In this document: piece by piece, positions 21,560 to 34,800 of the stretch
Position numbering within the stretch: the first letter of the stretch is position 1
Layout: each line of letters opens with the position of its first letter
DNA from: Pseudocercospora fijiensis CIRAD86
Lineage: Eukaryota > Ascomycota > Dothideomycetes > Mycosphaerellales > Mycosphaerellaceae
Direction: 5' to 3'
NCBI RefSeq assembly: GCF_000340215.1
Contig: NW_006921534.1
Coordinates: 4,091,041-4,155,040, forward strand
Length of the DNA: 64,000 nucleotides
Made by a program: the position numbers and the translations under genes
Notes under the pieces: model-generated
What the model was told of the DNA's origin: nothing
Seen by the model: the letters and a program-made list of their open reading frames with translations, nothing else
The model's database searches: none

Positions 21560-24500
21560 AATTATTTAGTCTCGGGATCTAGCTATAATTCTAGGCGGTC
21601 TTCGTCGCTAGACTAGTTAGGTTCCTCGGAGTTAGAGTTAGATAGCTAGAAGTCTAGTTTACTATTAGAATCGGAATTAATATCGGAAACGCTCTATATA
21701 TAGTTAATCCGTATATAACCCTCCCTCTATTCTTAAGTTATTCCTAATAGCTTACTAAGACGAACCTAGGGATAGGTATAGTTCTTAGGTAGAACAGGAT
21801 CTATAATAGCGGCAGGATCCTCCTCCCGATAGGTATCTAAGGACGGTAGAGGGTCTATAGAGGCACTAACTTCCTCCTCTGTCGGCGGAGGGCAGGTAGG
21901 TCCGCGTAACTTAACGATCTTCTTTAGATTAGCCCGAGGGTAAGAGTGCTTTAAAGTAGCACTATCTAGCTCCTAAAGAAGGTATATAGAACCCGAGTAA
22001 AGGACCTCCTTTACTCTATAAGGACCCTTCTACTTAAAGGCTAGCTTATAGGAGTAACTATACTCTAGTTCGGACTAGTATAGAAGGACTATATCGCTAA
22101 CCTTTAGAGGCTCCTAGTTAACAGCATTATAGTCGTCGAAATACTACTTAGCCTCCTTACGAAGGCGACGTTGTCGAGCAAGTCCCTCCTAAGAAGTAGT
22201 AGTTATATCCTTAAGAGCCTTAGCGCGTAGGGTAAGGAGATCTACTCTAGTACAAATAGACCCCTAGTCGTAAACGCTATACGTACGGTAGGACAACTTA
22301 ATTAGAAGAACGGCGTCCCTTATAATTATAAGTTCTACTAGCGTAAGTCTAGTCGTATCGATAATAGTAGTTCGATCTGCCTAGAGAAGGGCTAGAACGC
22401 GGGTAGAGATAGGAACGGACCTGTCGCTACTATTAGTTATCTTAGATAGGGCATTAATTAACGACCGATAGCCGCGCTTAATAATAGCATTCGACTAGGG
22501 ATAGTACGGGGAGATGCGAACGTTCTTAGCCCCGTACGAAACAAGTAGCGCTTAAACCTTCTTAGCTATATTGTTCGTAGCGTTGTCTAAGATAACCTCG
22601 TAAGGTGTTCCCTAGCGGCAAAACAGATCCTTAAATAGGAAGGTAGCTATATTACAGGCATTAATAGTACCGCAACCTTTATAGAAATAATAGGCCTCCG
22701 GCTATCGAGAAAGACCCTCTCGAATAATATATAGGCTATTATTACGGCTAAGATAGACCCTATCGCTATACTACCGCTCCCTAACTAACTAGGTAGTAGG
22801 GATACGTAGCTCTCCTAGACGCCGGTAGCTATTCCTAAAGTTGCACTTAGGACAGCTCTTATAGTAGCGGGAGACGTTAGCCTATACGCCGTCCTACTAG
22901 TAGCGTCGACGAAGGATATCGAAGGTGCCCTCCGCCGCCCGGTAGCCGAGCTTATCGTAAACGGAGCGAAGGATTTCTTATCGGGCTACTAGATCGTTAA
23001 TAATATACTAGAGCGGTATATTAATTATAGCCTATCGCTAAAGGATGCGATCTTTAACAAGGAACCTCCGAGAATAGCGAATAATACGACGGTATTAACT
23101 CCTTAATAGACTAGGAGCTCTCTTCGTATAGGTAAGGAAGTAGGCGATATTATAGAAGTCGTTAGAGTAGACCCTATTAAGGATATTATCCCTACCTAGT
23201 TCGCCCGCCTTAGCGTCGTCCTAGTTCTCGCCGTTAGTAGTAGGGTCTTCGTTAAGCTAGTTACTAGGTTAGTCGTTAGCAGTAGACCTAGTAATTACCG
23301 GCATAGCGTTAATATAGAAGGTAGTAAAGAAGGTGCGGTTAATAACCGCGTCGATATCCTCTTCTTCTATTATCTCGGCGATGTCTTCTTCTATAGCAGG
23401 CCTTCTAGAGAGGCTATCCGGTCTAGTATGCTTCTTACTAGGAATATAGAAGACGTCGAAATCAAACAAATAGATCTAGGCAACCTACCGAGCTATCGTA
23501 GAGTTAGGTAGGTCGGAGGCTATACGGTTAAGTTAATAGACTAGCGTCTAAGCGTCGACTTCTAGGCGAAAGAACACTCTAAAAAGCTAAGGTCGGAACT
23601 TCTTAAGAGCCTTATAGATACTAAGGCACTCTCGCTTGCTAGCATCGTATCGGGCCTCGATAGGTTTCTATAGACCGGACTCGTACCGGATAGGGTAACG
23701 TAAGGAGGGCTCCTTACGATTATACTATATTAGTATCTCGCCGTAGCCTTCCTTACTCGAGTCGATAGCAACAATTAGTAGACCTACGCCTTCCGAGTAG
23801 TTAATAGAGGTAAGCGTAGACGCGCTAATAAGTGCCTTAGTAACCTTGTCCTTAGCGGCTTAGTAAACGGAGGTCTATTTAAACTCTGCATCCTTCTTAA
23901 GCAAGGCGTATAGAGGCTTATATACTAACGCAAAGTTTTCGACCTAGATGCGGAAGTAGGAGACTACTCTAAGCTAGATCCGGACATCTTTCTAATAGGT
24001 AGGGTCGGGCTAGGACACAATCTTTAGGACCCGTATATTATTAGGATAGCGGCCGTTCTTATTAGTTACAAACCCGACAATGTTTATTCGTTTGTATAGG
24101 AGCTAAAGCTTCTCTCTATGCACCGTTAGGTTAGCTCGCTCTAGGTCGTAGAGGACACTATCGAGGTTCTAAATGTATTCGAGAAAGAACCTACGGATGC
24201 TAGGCTCTACTTCTTTATTATCGTTCGTACGATTCGTACCTAGTTTTAGGGCCCTTAATGCTAATGTCGTTAAGGAAAGGCATCGCTATATAGGAGATAT
24301 AGGCCGCGAGGACTTAGTTTATAATACGAACGAACTAGGCTACGGAGTTAGTTACCCCTTATAGAAGGGTAGTTTGTCTGTATAGCCTAAGAGGTGTCTC
24401 GAAACTAGTAAGGTCGCGGCTATTAGGATAGAGAGGGATCTAGTCGTAGCCCGAGAAAACATTAACTAGTAAGGCTATAACACAGTTAGCAAAAGCTTCC

Positions 24501-25285
24501 GAGAACCTATTAGTCTCCGGAGGGAGGTTAGCATCTCTAATCGTAACTACGTTAAACTTTTATATAGCGTTAATTAGACGGTACTTCTTTAGTTCCTTAG
24601 GAGCTGTCTTCTTCTAAACTAGGAAGTATAGGTTACGATACGAGGCATAGGAAGGCTCTAAGGTGCTAGCCTTTATACGCTGCCGTATTATGTCCTTAAC
24701 TATACCTCTTAGGCTTAGGTTTAGCTTAAACCCTAGGTAAGCCTAAGGCTTATACTCGATCGTTCGGATCCTCTATAGAGGGGCAACCTCCGGGTTAATC
24801 CTACCTAGATACGTAAAGTTATATACTAATACGGCTTCGCGGTTATATAGAAGCTCGTATAGCAAATCCAGTTTAAGATCCGAAAGCTCGATACTAGGTT
24901 TAATGTTCGCTAGTCTCTCCGGCGTTAGCCTCGATCCCCTAGGAATAGCGGAGAACTTTTTAGTAATATACCTCTAGTCGTATAGACTATCCCTAGGTGT
25001 TAACATCGCTTCGCGGTTAAGGCACTTTTGTCGCTAGTTAGGATTTCCGCTAGGATTAGACCTATCGGTTATATATACGCTGCCTTTTACGGGCTTGATC
25101 TTATTAGCTACCCTCTTATATAGGGTATATACGCTAACCGCTCGTAATACCTAAGCCCTCTCTCTTTAACGTTAGGCCCGGAGATTAGCGTAACAGAATA
25201 GCGCGTAAACTTTATTAGAAGTCTTCTTAAGTCGGTAGGTATATAGCTAGTAATCCTAATTTATAATTCCGGCGAAAACGTTAGA
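21560..25285 (-). pseudogene. element Y pol: reverse transcriptase, RNase H, integrase
   Basis: Minus-strand reading through TAG gives the polymerase in order. The reverse transcriptase lies around 24900-24000, with 'MPFLNDISIKGPKTRYE' in place of the FLDDIxxKGP active-site block (about 24255-24285). RNase H follows, with 'AIDSSKEGYGEIL' near 23770. A tether 'YIPSKKHTRPDSLSRRP' lies at about 23410-23460. The integrase has an HHCC-like part near 22860-22920 and a core with 'VILDNATNN' near 22590; its last catalytic Glu seems changed to Lys ('AIIKRGYRS'). The tail reaches about 21560. All features fit a Ty3-group polymerase. The gene cannot work because of many stops and the altered active sites. 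Confidence 0.82.
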
Positions 25286-25288
25286 TTC

Positions 25289-25315
25289 CTAATAACACCC
25301 CCGGGGTAGCATTAG
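25289..25315. other. palindromic hairpin motif, copy 4
   Basis: Core AACACCCCCGGGGTAGCATT, placed exactly between the gag and pol frames of element Y. Confidence 0.72.
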
Positions 25316-25319
25316 CTCG

Positions 25320-28300
25320 GCGCTCTAATTAGTTAGTTCGGACTCGGGCTCGGGTAGATCCGCTTCTAGCGGCGATGCCTACGATAGCATTATTACCGAG
25401 ATTCGTGCACTAGGTAGTCGTTATACTGTTATACTCGCTATCGCTTCGAGTATTCGTCTTCTTAGTATAGAGCCTAGGAACTAGCCTTGTCGTACGGAGC
25501 GGCGCACCTCTAGGTATAACCTATTTAAGCTACATTAACTTATAGCGCAGATTGCCGGTCTTATAACCGCGCTATAGCGTTTCCCGAAGAGCGTTTAGAA
25601 GCAGTAAGGATATCCTCGTAGGATTTGTAGCTAGTATTTCCGATATAACTAGTAAATACGACTCGGTTGCCCTTCTAGTTAGCGATAGTTCCTTCCTATA
25701 AGCTATCGTCGTAGTTACGCTAGATACCCTAGGTTATACGAGACTATAGACAACTTAGAATAATTAGCGTGTTCGGGTTAGCGGCAATCTAGAAGGTAAA
25801 GGAAAAGCATATACCGAAAGCGTCTACTATAACATTATAGTAGGCACCTACTAGCGCAACCTCCCTATTTACTCCCTATATACTAAGGGAAATATCTCTG
25901 TTTATTAGCAGTCGGAGCTGTTTAGCCTAGCGCTTACTTATAATAAGTAACTCTAAACTATTATTAAGCATTGCTAGCAACTGCTAACTATAGCTTCCGA
26001 TAGTAACTTAAATATAGATAGCGGGAACGACGGCAAAGGAACGGGTAACTGCGGAAAGGTCTATATTATTAGGGATAGAGTAAAGTTCCTTAGGTCGAGG
26101 AGGTCCTACTCGACCGATTTGTTAGCTAGTAAATCGGACAGCCTTAATAGAAACTAAAACCGAAGCAGGGTCGGCATTATTATTATCCCTTCGGCCTATC
26201 TCCTTAATCCCCTCTTCGTTAGTATTATCGATAGTCTCCTAGCTCTCGTAGGTTACTAATTCGCCTTCTACTAACTCCTAGGCCCCTAAAAATTTAGGAA
26301 GGAACTATAGGGAAGAGACGTCGATATAGTCCTCTCGCCCCTATTTACGTTAGAGGGCTACAAGGTCTTTTATAAAGGTAGTATCGTTAGGAATCCGGCT
26401 CTAGAACAGGTTAGTAGGCAAACCGTATACTAGAAGCTCCCCTATAGACACGTTAGACTTAAGGTCTAGGAACTATAAAGCCTAGAAGAGAGCATTTGCC
26501 TTTATATCGTAAGAGTTAGTAGGCCCGGCACTATACTTCTTTATATACCTATCAAAGCGAAAGCTCTTTAGGTCGGCTAACTTTCGTTTATAGGCCGGCG
26601 GGTTAGCTAGGCCTAGGGTACTACTAAGGTCGGTAGTAGCATCCTCTATATCGATATCCGGAGTCTCTAAGACCTCCGGAGAGGCTATACTAGCTCGGGT
26701 TGCACGGTCTTTAGCTGTCTAGAGTGTCCTAGTCTTAGCGACTAATTCTCGCTATTTCTTAGCCTTATTAGCTGCCTGCTTCTTAAGTATCCTAGTAGGG
26801 GCTGCCGTACTAGGGCGGGTAGGGTTCTGTAAGCTCTTGCCCTTGCCCTAGGACGACTAGGTTTAGGACCTTATAGCAGCGTAGACATCTATACTATTCT
26901 TAGTAACCGCGTAAACATTAGTAACTGCGTCCGGGTCCTAAGACACAAAGTTGACTTTAATAGGCTTAGTAGTACTATTACTGCTCCGCTCCTTAACCTG
27001 TTTTACCCTAACCTTCTAAGTTTCTCGTTTAGCAATAGCGGCGAGGGTACTGTTCCTAGTGTCCTTAAACTCGATCTTGCTACTATACTTCTTCTCTAGA
27101 AGACTCCTAAGTTAAGGTAGCTTCGGAGCTCTACGATCCTACTCGAAGTCAATCTTATCGCCGGTATCGGTATAGTAGAACCGACTATTTACTTGTATAA
27201 CGAGCTTCCTCTTAAGAAGCTCCTTCTAGATAGGGCAGTCTAATTAAATATATTTAAAACCGCCGTATATCTAGCACTTGCTATCCAAGTTAGAATAGAT
27301 CTTTCGTATAGCGTAGACGTTAACTAAAGGGGCCTTAGGGTAGTTAGGATCGGAGACCTAGTAGACTAGTAGTATATCCTTTAGTATACTAGCGTTAAGG
27401 ACCTCCCTAACTCGCTATAGTGCTTTCGCATTAAGGTTAAGCTAGGCTAGGGATTCAGCTAAGTCCGTAACGTCCTAAGAATGCTTAGTAACGGTAGGAG
27501 TTACGGTACTAGGACTACTTTGCGATTTAGGAAGAAACTTAGGCCCTCTAGTTCCCGAGGCATCGTTCCTTACCTAGGCTAGGTTATTCCGGTCCTCGCC
27601 GTAAATGAACTTCTTTGCGTTAGCGGAGCTGTTAATATCGTCCTTAATAGCCTCTAGGACCTCTTTATACTTCCTAAAGGTCTCGGGATTAGCTTCGCTA
27701 AGCTTGTAGCGACGGAAGATACGCTTAGCCGTAGACTACGGCAACCCTTTAAGGAGTAGCCTCGTTCTCTAAGAATTCTCGAGGTCCTACTAGTCGATGC
27801 CGTCCGCTAACTTAACAAACTCGCGGACGTACTCCTTTAGGTCGTTATCTTCGGTACGCCTCTCTATATAGAGGTTCTTAAGCTACGTACGACTGCCTTT
27901 AATGCGACGGCTATCGCGATCCCGATACTCCCTTATAAAGGCCTGCTTAAAGACCTCCTAGTCGGTATTAGACTTGTCGTCCTTTTCTAGGTAGCTAACT
28001 AGGGTTCTAAGGGTTCGGTAAAGCTTAGTAATAGTAGTCCTCGTAAGGGACCGGACCTTATACTAGTCCGACTCCTCTTCGAGTCCGTACTCGGCTAAGT
28101 TGTCCTTAAAGCGTTCTACGTACGCCGTAGCGTTCTATCCTTCGAATAAAGGGTTCCTACTGCTTCCCGGCTCTAGCGGGCGACGCCTATTCTAACGGAG
28201 AAGGTTAGTTTGCCCTTAAATTATCTTTATAACAATATTATAGAGAGCCTCGGGCGTAGAAGGCTCGATAGCCCCTAGTTCGACGGCGCTTATAATAACT

Positions 28301-28420
28301 AGTCGTCGCCTGATTTCTTCGTTAATAGGGTCCGGTAGGTTATTAGATTCCGAAGATTCCGCTAATTCGTAATACTCGCTTTCGCTAGAGCTTATTCGAT
28401 TGTTATAAAGTAGTTGAAAT
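25320..28420 (-). pseudogene. element Y gag with retropepsin-like segment
   Basis: Minus-strand frame of about 1000 codons, broken mainly by TAG. The N-terminal half contains a capsid-like region ('LKEYVREFVKLADGIDW'-like, with RIP hits) near 27700-27850. The C-terminal part has 'LNNSLELLIIS' at about 25941-25974, which resembles a retropepsin active site (LDTGAxxxIIS) with the Asp changed to Asn. The order gag then protease then pol is as in Ty3 elements. I found no clear zinc knuckle. Confidence 0.65.
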
Positions 28421-28509
28421 AAAATGCTATAGGAAAGTGTTTTTAGTATATATTGTAGGTTTGTTTCGATGTTGCTATGCGAGAAAATAGTGTGCTAGGC
28501 TGTTTTCTT

Positions 28510-28536
28510 CTAATGTTACCCCTAAGGTAGTATTAG
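28510..28536. other. palindromic hairpin motif, copy 5
   Basis: Core TGTTACCCCTAAGGTAGTAT. It lies about 100 bp upstream of the gag frame of element Y. Confidence 0.65.
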
Positions 28537-29189
28537 AGTTTGGCCTCCTAGGGGTCGCCTAGACACTCCTAAGAGCTTTAATTTAGTAAATTTAGATAAA
28601 AGCCGCTCGGAGGAAGGAACTGCAATCTCTATTCATACCTAGATCCTAGAAACTAGCTTGTATCTCCTTTAGCTAGGTAGGGGGGGCGGGGACCTTCTTT
28701 TTCTAGTAGAAGGCTAAGTACTATCCGAACGAGGCAGCGAATCCCGAAACAATCTACCCGGTTAATAAGGGAACTGTCTAGGCATCCGACCTGTAATCTA
28801 GAAATTGCTATCGTATAGATAGTCTTAGCAAACTAAGCAAGGCCGATAGGTAATTAGTCTATCTCTTCCTTAGGCGGGGCTTATCTCGAGCAAGCGGTGC
28901 TAAATAGGTCTTCGACCCGGAGCCGAGTCCTTAGAAGCTAGCTATAGTTATAGACTAGGCCCTAAGCTGTAATAGTCCTAAGGGTTTGCAGCTTTTCGGG
29001 GTTAAAGCGATGCCCTCGTTAAGAGGTTTCTCTACTTGTCGTAACGGCCCCTTAAGATACTTCGGTATCGTCCGTATTATAGGCTCTTATTATGCCCTCG
29101 CTTCGGTTATAGCTATTCGTGCCTAGAGACTACCTTTAATACACCCGAACCTGTTAGATATAAAGAGATAGCCCTACCTTCGGCTCTAA
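28537..29189. other. 5' leader of element Y
   Basis: About 650 bp between the 5' LTR and gag. A G-rich run lies at 28680-28692. Next to the LTR the minus strand reads TTAGAGCCGAAGG, a possible tRNA primer site whose TGG start would have been changed to TAG. No frame is recognised. Confidence 0.5.
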
Positions 29190-29468
29190 TAAAGGACGGA
29201 AACTAATACTACTACTACTACTTATAGCAATAGTATAGGCTACCGAGGGTAATATAACCTATAGCAATATAGGTAGCTATGTTTAGCAAGATAGGAGGAC
29301 GAGACTATCGCTTAGGCTAATAACTAGAGCCCTGTAATATAGGCATTATAGAAGTGTAATATAAACAATGTGCTATACGAGGTTAATGTTCTATCTATAG
29401 AACAGAAGGAGGCCTCTTATATAGGCTTAAAACTAGCCTATAGGTATAGGGCCGGTTACTAGCTAATA
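29190..29468 (-). repeat. 5' LTR of element Y
   Basis: 279-bp partner of 17212-17490; the differences seen are transitions of the RIP type. Confidence 0.88.
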
Positions 29469-29636
29469 ATAGTTATCTATTATAATAATAGACCGTAGAC
29501 CTAGATATAGATTACAAAGCGGTAGCACCTTCTCTTAGATCTATATAATAAACAAGTCGCTATCGATACTACCTTACTTAATAAGTATTGCTTCTAGAAG
29601 CTAGCCGTCGACTAAGTATACTAGCAAGATACTATA
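29469..29636 (-). pseudogene. Tc1/mariner transposase, third piece
   Basis: Minus-strand reading gives 'RYSILLVYLVDG' (family RYSILPAYTVDG) across the join with the second piece, then 'GSI', 'KVLPLC' and 'LRSIIIIDN', the second catalytic Asp. The left end abuts element Y and the right end abuts element Z. Both joins keep the frame when one target-duplication copy is dropped. Confidence 0.82.
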
Positions 29637-29832
29637 TGTCAGAGCCAAAGAGGCTACACGTAATTGGCATATAATTAGGCCGAGTAAAGCCAGGGTCTTA
29701 GTGCCTTAGGCAGGGCTTGGCGCTTAGCGTTAGGCTAACTCTCCTGCCTTCCTCCCTCTCCTCCTAGATCCTTATCGAATACTACTCGTACCTACCACCA
29801 CCCTATCTACCTACTAATATACCCTTCTTATA
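29637..29832 (+). repeat. 5' LTR of element Z
   Basis: 196 bp, starts TGTCAGAGCC. It differs from the 3' copy only by transitions, about a dozen, mostly CA/TA or TG/TA. Confidence 0.93.
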
Positions 29833-29833
29833 C

Positions 29834-29843
29834 AGTATTCGAT
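29834..29843 (+). promoter_or_regulatory. self-complementary primer-binding site of element Z
   Basis: AGTATTCGAT begins two bases after the 5' LTR. It is the exact complement of ATCGAATACT within the LTR (29774-29783, also in the 3' LTR). This is the arrangement of self-primed Tf1-like elements, in which the 5' end of the transcript folds back as primer. Confidence 0.6.
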
Positions 29844-29879
29844 CTACCCTTTAAGGGTAGTAGCTAGATAGTCCTTATT

Positions 29880-31440
29880 TCAAGCTTTTAGCAGTATAGC
29901 TACAATAACTAATCTAACTATATTGCGCCCGAAGAACGGGACCTATACGTACTATTCTATCGAAACAACCGTACTAATCATCAAGCAAGGCCTTCTATAC
30001 GGCCTATTATACCGAGTTAATCGCACTAAGCCGATATCTACTAATTCCGCTATATCCGCATCTTAGGGGCCTATAATACATTATTAGTATCACCCCTTAC
30101 AATAGCGGGCTTATTACGAAGCAACAACAACCGTACTGCCGCTAGCAGCGCTAGCAATAACAACGCTAGTAGCACAGTTCCCGCTAAAGTGCCTGCTAAA
30201 GTGCCTCCTACTAAAGGGCCTGCCGGAGAGCCTATTAAAGAAGAACCTGTAATTCCAGGTAACGACCTAGAATTGCCTGTCGACGACATTCTTAACAATA
30301 TTGTTAACCGTCGATATAGCTAACTAGCCTTTAGGCCCTAGCTAGTAGCGAGACTTTAAGAAGCCACCTAAAACAGGCTTACTACCCTACGTCAAGAACA
30401 ACAGCTAAAGGATAATCTCCTCGAGATTCGCCGCCTTTAGGAGGCCCTAATAACTAACACTAAGCCGATAGCAGGGCCTTCCTCGCTATCAGTTCTAGTC
30501 TAAAAGAAGGATGCTAAACTTAAGGACTGCACCGTGTTTAATAGCTCTAGCCGAAAGCAGTATAACGACTATATCCGTAACTATAAGCTCAACTAGCGCA
30601 ACGCACTAAGAGCGCTACTAGACGACTATTCCTTAGTCGTACACGCTATATAGTACATTAATAGCGACCTAAAGCGTATATAGGATAACCATTTTAATTC
30701 CCTTTACGACTAGACCGCTGTTTAGTGGCAAGACTATAAGACTATTATACTAGACATCCTTAGAAACCCTATACTAAGGCAACAACACGCTTAGGACCAA
30801 TACCTTCGAGCTAAATAAAAGACTAATCAATCGGCTCGCTTATTTAAGGCCTATTTGAAGACCCTCGAGGACGATTTGCTAGCTAAGACCGACTCTATCT
30901 AGATTTCCGAAATACGCCCTAAATTGCGATAGGAATTAGTCCTTGAATTAGACCGCCGCCGTATGTTTAAACAGACTAATCTTATACGCATTCAATTTAT
31001 AGTTAAAGTCGAGACTGCAGAGCGTATAGTATAGCTCTAATAACGGTTGGAATCCAAGATACGCCTAGCTATCTATCGTAGCCGCGGAGGAAACTAAGGT
31101 TCCTACTAGAACAACAGTGCTAACAATAGGAACAGTAGCAACGACCGTAGGAGAAGCCGTAGCCGACGGCTATACAGAGGAGGCCGTAATAGGGGCCGTA
31201 GAAGGGGCTCGTATCCCTATAATGCTAACCGCTCGACTAATAATAGCAGCAATAACAGCTACGGCAGTCTACTAACCGGGTTGAAGTGCTTTAATTGTAA
31301 TAGTACTAGCTATCTACTAGGCTAATGCGACAAACCTAAGGACTAGGCCCGAATCGACCGTACTACCGCTAAGCACCGAAAGTACCTCTTAGTAGCTAAC
31401 GCTACCCCTGTAGGCCAACCTTCGAAAAAAGAGTAAGCGC
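29880..31440 (+). pseudogene. element Z gag with zinc knuckle
   Basis: Frames on the plus strand shift between TAG-broken segments. A capsid-like helical part is seen near 30480-31080. It is followed by an Arg/Ser/Asn-rich stretch and a decayed CCHC knuckle 'CFNCNSTSYLLGQC' (31287-31328), in which the His appears as Tyr. An unbroken minus-strand frame at 30071-30298 is its shadow. Confidence 0.7.
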
Positions 31441-31483
31441 CGCACTAACTATTAGCCTCGTACGGCGTAAGACTATCGACATT

Positions 31484-31840
31484 GTGCTAGCTATTACTCG
31501 TACCTGTCTTATATCCGAGCCCGACACTAACTATAAGACTAAGGTTATACTAGATCTAGGAAATTCAGTTAGCGCCCTCATTAGCTATCGCCTAGCTAAG
31601 CAATTAGACCTTCGACAACTGCCTAGGACTAACCTGCTAACCCTTGCTTGGTTTAATAACGCTCGGCACTTAACCTATAGGGCCTACTATGTCTATATAG
31701 CCCTAAAGGACGACCTCGGCAATAAGCGCCTACTAAACTTCACTGCCTACGCGGTAGACATAGACAGCCTCCTATCTAAGATTGTTATTAGTAACTCTAT
31801 TCTTAAGTACTATGCTATAGTTATAGACTTAGGCAGTTAA
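31484..31840 (+). pseudogene. element Z protease segment
   Basis: 118 open codons. 'KVILDLGNSVSALIS' matches the retropepsin active site (LDSGAxxxFI) with changed residues, and the rest fits a Ty3 protease fold. It connects through TAG codons to reverse transcriptase. Confidence 0.75.
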
Positions 31841-31859
31841 TAGTAGCGATTTGGAATCG

Positions 31860-34800
31860 CTAGGAAAGAGGACATTAAATACATCGATGTTAGCGAGTGC
31901 CCTAACGATATTAGGGTCCTATTTATCGGCAACCTAACACCTGCCGTAGCTAACCTAATAGTCGACCTATTAGGCGATAACGATAAGCCTATGCCCCCTA
32001 ATAGCATAGACCCTAATCAGCTTGCTCGCATACCGGAGCCTATTCGAGAAACCTATATTAATGTGTTTGAATACTACTTAGCATCGACATTGCCTATATT
32101 TAAAGAGACGGATTATAAGATTAATATTATAGAGGGCAAGGAGGTCCCTTTTAGCCCCCTCTACAACCTTAGTAAACGAGAGCTTGCTGTATTGCGTAAG
32201 TACCTAGAGGAAAACCTAGCTAACGGTCGTATTCGGTACAGTAACAGCCCTGCTAGCGCCCCTATCCTGTTCGTACTAAAGAAGGATAGTGGCCTACGTC
32301 TATATATTAATTATCGTAGGCTTAACGCTATTACCATTAAAGACCGCTACCTACTTCCTCTTATTAATAAGACCCTCGATCGCCTTTCTAGTGCTTACTA
32401 CTATACTATATTAGATATTAAGGACGCCTATTACCGCATCTGTATCCGTAAGGGCGATAAATAGAAGACAGCCTTTCGTACTCGTTATAGGCATTTCGAG
32501 TACTTAGTTATACCATTCGGCTTGGCTAATGCCCCTGCAACGTTCTAGTCCTACATTAATCGGGCCCTTTCGGGCCTATTAGACTATCTCTATATAGTTT
32601 ACCTAGATAACATCCTAGTTTATACACACTTACCTAACATTGCGGAGCACTAGGCTGTAGTCCGCAAGGTGCTCGATCGCCTACGAGCCTATAGACTGTA
32701 TTGCAAGCCTTCTAAATGCACCTTTGCTACTAAGGAGGTGTCCTTCCTTAGCTTCCTCGTATTAACTAAGGGTATTAAGGCTGATCCTAACCGGATTAAG
32801 ACTATTACTAAGTAGCTAACGCCTACTAGTATTAAGGAGCTTCAATCATTCCTAGGTTTTACTAACTTCTATCGTCGCTTTATTAAGGGCTATTTACGAC
32901 ACGTAATGCCCCTAACTAAGCTCACTAAAACCAAGGCTAACCCGACTAGAGAGTTTAAATAGACTAATAGAGCACAAGCCGCTTTTAACGGTCTAAAGCA
33001 GCGCTTTACTAAAGTCCCCTTGTTATACCATTTCGTGCTAAATAAGCAGATCCGAATTGAGACTAACGCTTTATAGTTCGCTATATCGGCTATTATGTCC
33101 TAGCAATTAGATAATAACTATTACTAGTACCCGATTGCCTTCTTCTCGAGGAAGATAATCGATGCTAAGCGTCGCTACGAGACCTACGAGCAAGAGCTCT
33201 TAGCTATTGTCGAGGCCTTCAAGCACTAGAGGCATTACCTCGATAGGGCCTAATATACGATATAGGTCTATATAGACTATAACAACCTCCGTAGCATTAC
33301 TAAGGTTACTAGAGTTATAGGTCGACAGGCTAGATAGGCCGTCTACCTCGCTAGGTTTGATTTTAATGTGTTACATCGGCTAGGCGTAAGCAACCCTACT
33401 AATAGCCTATCGAGGCGACCTAATTACGACAGCGGGACTTAGCAATCTATCAATTCATTGTTTCTAACCCTATAGCATAAGATTGCTATAGCCTGTATTA
33501 TTAATAAGCACGCGTAGGATAAGCGGCTTACCGGACTCCGCGACGGCTTAAAGCATATTAATGCTCTTACTGTATTGATAGTGCGTGTTAAGGCAAGAGC
33601 TAAGGACATAGACAGGAGAAGTTATAATAACTCCCTAGTCGATATCGCTATATATAGTAATAGCGATTAAAGCACTAATATAGTTAATCCGGCTGCTAGT
33701 GCTATTAGATGTATATAATACGTACCTCGTTTAACAGCGAGGGTACTATTAAATAACCTTGCAAATAGGGATAGTCAATCGTTTATAGATAAGCTGTTAC
33801 GGGCTTAGTAGAGGGACGCCTTTGCTGCTAAACGTATAGACAAGCTTGTAAGTAGGCGAAAGACTCGATCTAGTAAGAGTAATTGGTCGATCGACGACAA
33901 AGGTTACTTAAGGTTCAAGGGCAGATACTATATCCCCGCTAAACAATCGATTAGACAAGAACTTCTCAAGCGACACTATAATAGTGAGCTTGCCGGTTAC
34001 TATAGTATAGAGAGGTCGCACGAGCTACTATCGCGTATATACTACTAGCTAAATAGTAAGCGGGACATAAAGGACTACGTAAATACGTATGCCGTGTATT
34101 AACGAGTCAAAGCACCTAAGCACTTGCCATTTAGCGAGTTGTCTTTACTCCCTGTTCTAAAGAAGCCTTTTATAGAGCTTATAATAGACTTTATTACAGG
34201 TCTTCCCCCTACTAAGCGAAGAGGAAGCAAAGACGTCTTTAACGCTATACTAGTTATTATAGACCGATTCACTAAGGGTGCTCGCTATATTCCTGCTCGT
34301 AAGGATTAGACTGCTATTAATATAGTAGAGGCGCTGTAGACTAATATCTTCTGTACCTATTAGGGAACACCTAAGGGGATAGTCTCCGATAGGGGCTCGA
34401 CATTTATATCGTACTATTAAAGCGAAATATGCCTACAGCTAAGACTGAAGTATCGGCTATTAATAGCCTTCCATCTACAGACTAACGGTTAAATAGAGAG
34501 ATAGAATGCTACCCTATAGCAGTACCTACGCAGTTATATTAACGAGAATCCTAAGGATTGGGTCAATCTCCTACAGCCTGCAGAATTCGTATACAATAAT
34601 AGTATACACTCATCAACTAAGGTTTCACTATATATGGCTATAATAGGTCAAAACGCCGCGTTGCTACAAGATCTATTTACCTCGCTTAAGGCCGAGCGTA
34701 AGGAAAGGGAAGCGCGTCAAGTACTAGAGACACTAGCGGTAATAGAACGTGTCTAGAAGATGCGAGAAATCTATACTAAGATAGCTAAGAAGTTGACAAA

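Larger units (their letters stand above)
17212..29468 (-). mobile_element. LTR retrotransposon Y (Ty3-like, 12.3 kb), RIP-killed
   Basis: The element is bounded by 279-bp direct repeats (17212-17490 and 29190-29468) that differ by transitions. The flanks share ATAG (17208-17211 and 29469-29472), taken as a 4-bp target duplication, and removing the element with one copy restores the interrupted transposase frame. A pyrimidine run at 17491-17505 is the polypurine tract on the minus strand next to the left LTR, so transcription runs from right to left. Gene order is gag with a retropepsin-like stretch, then pol (reverse transcriptase, RNase H, integrase), then a third long frame of unknown function. 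Short palindromes lie at the gene boundaries. The reverse transcriptase has the FLDD type of active site (now FLND), which separates it from elements Z and W. Confidence 0.85.
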
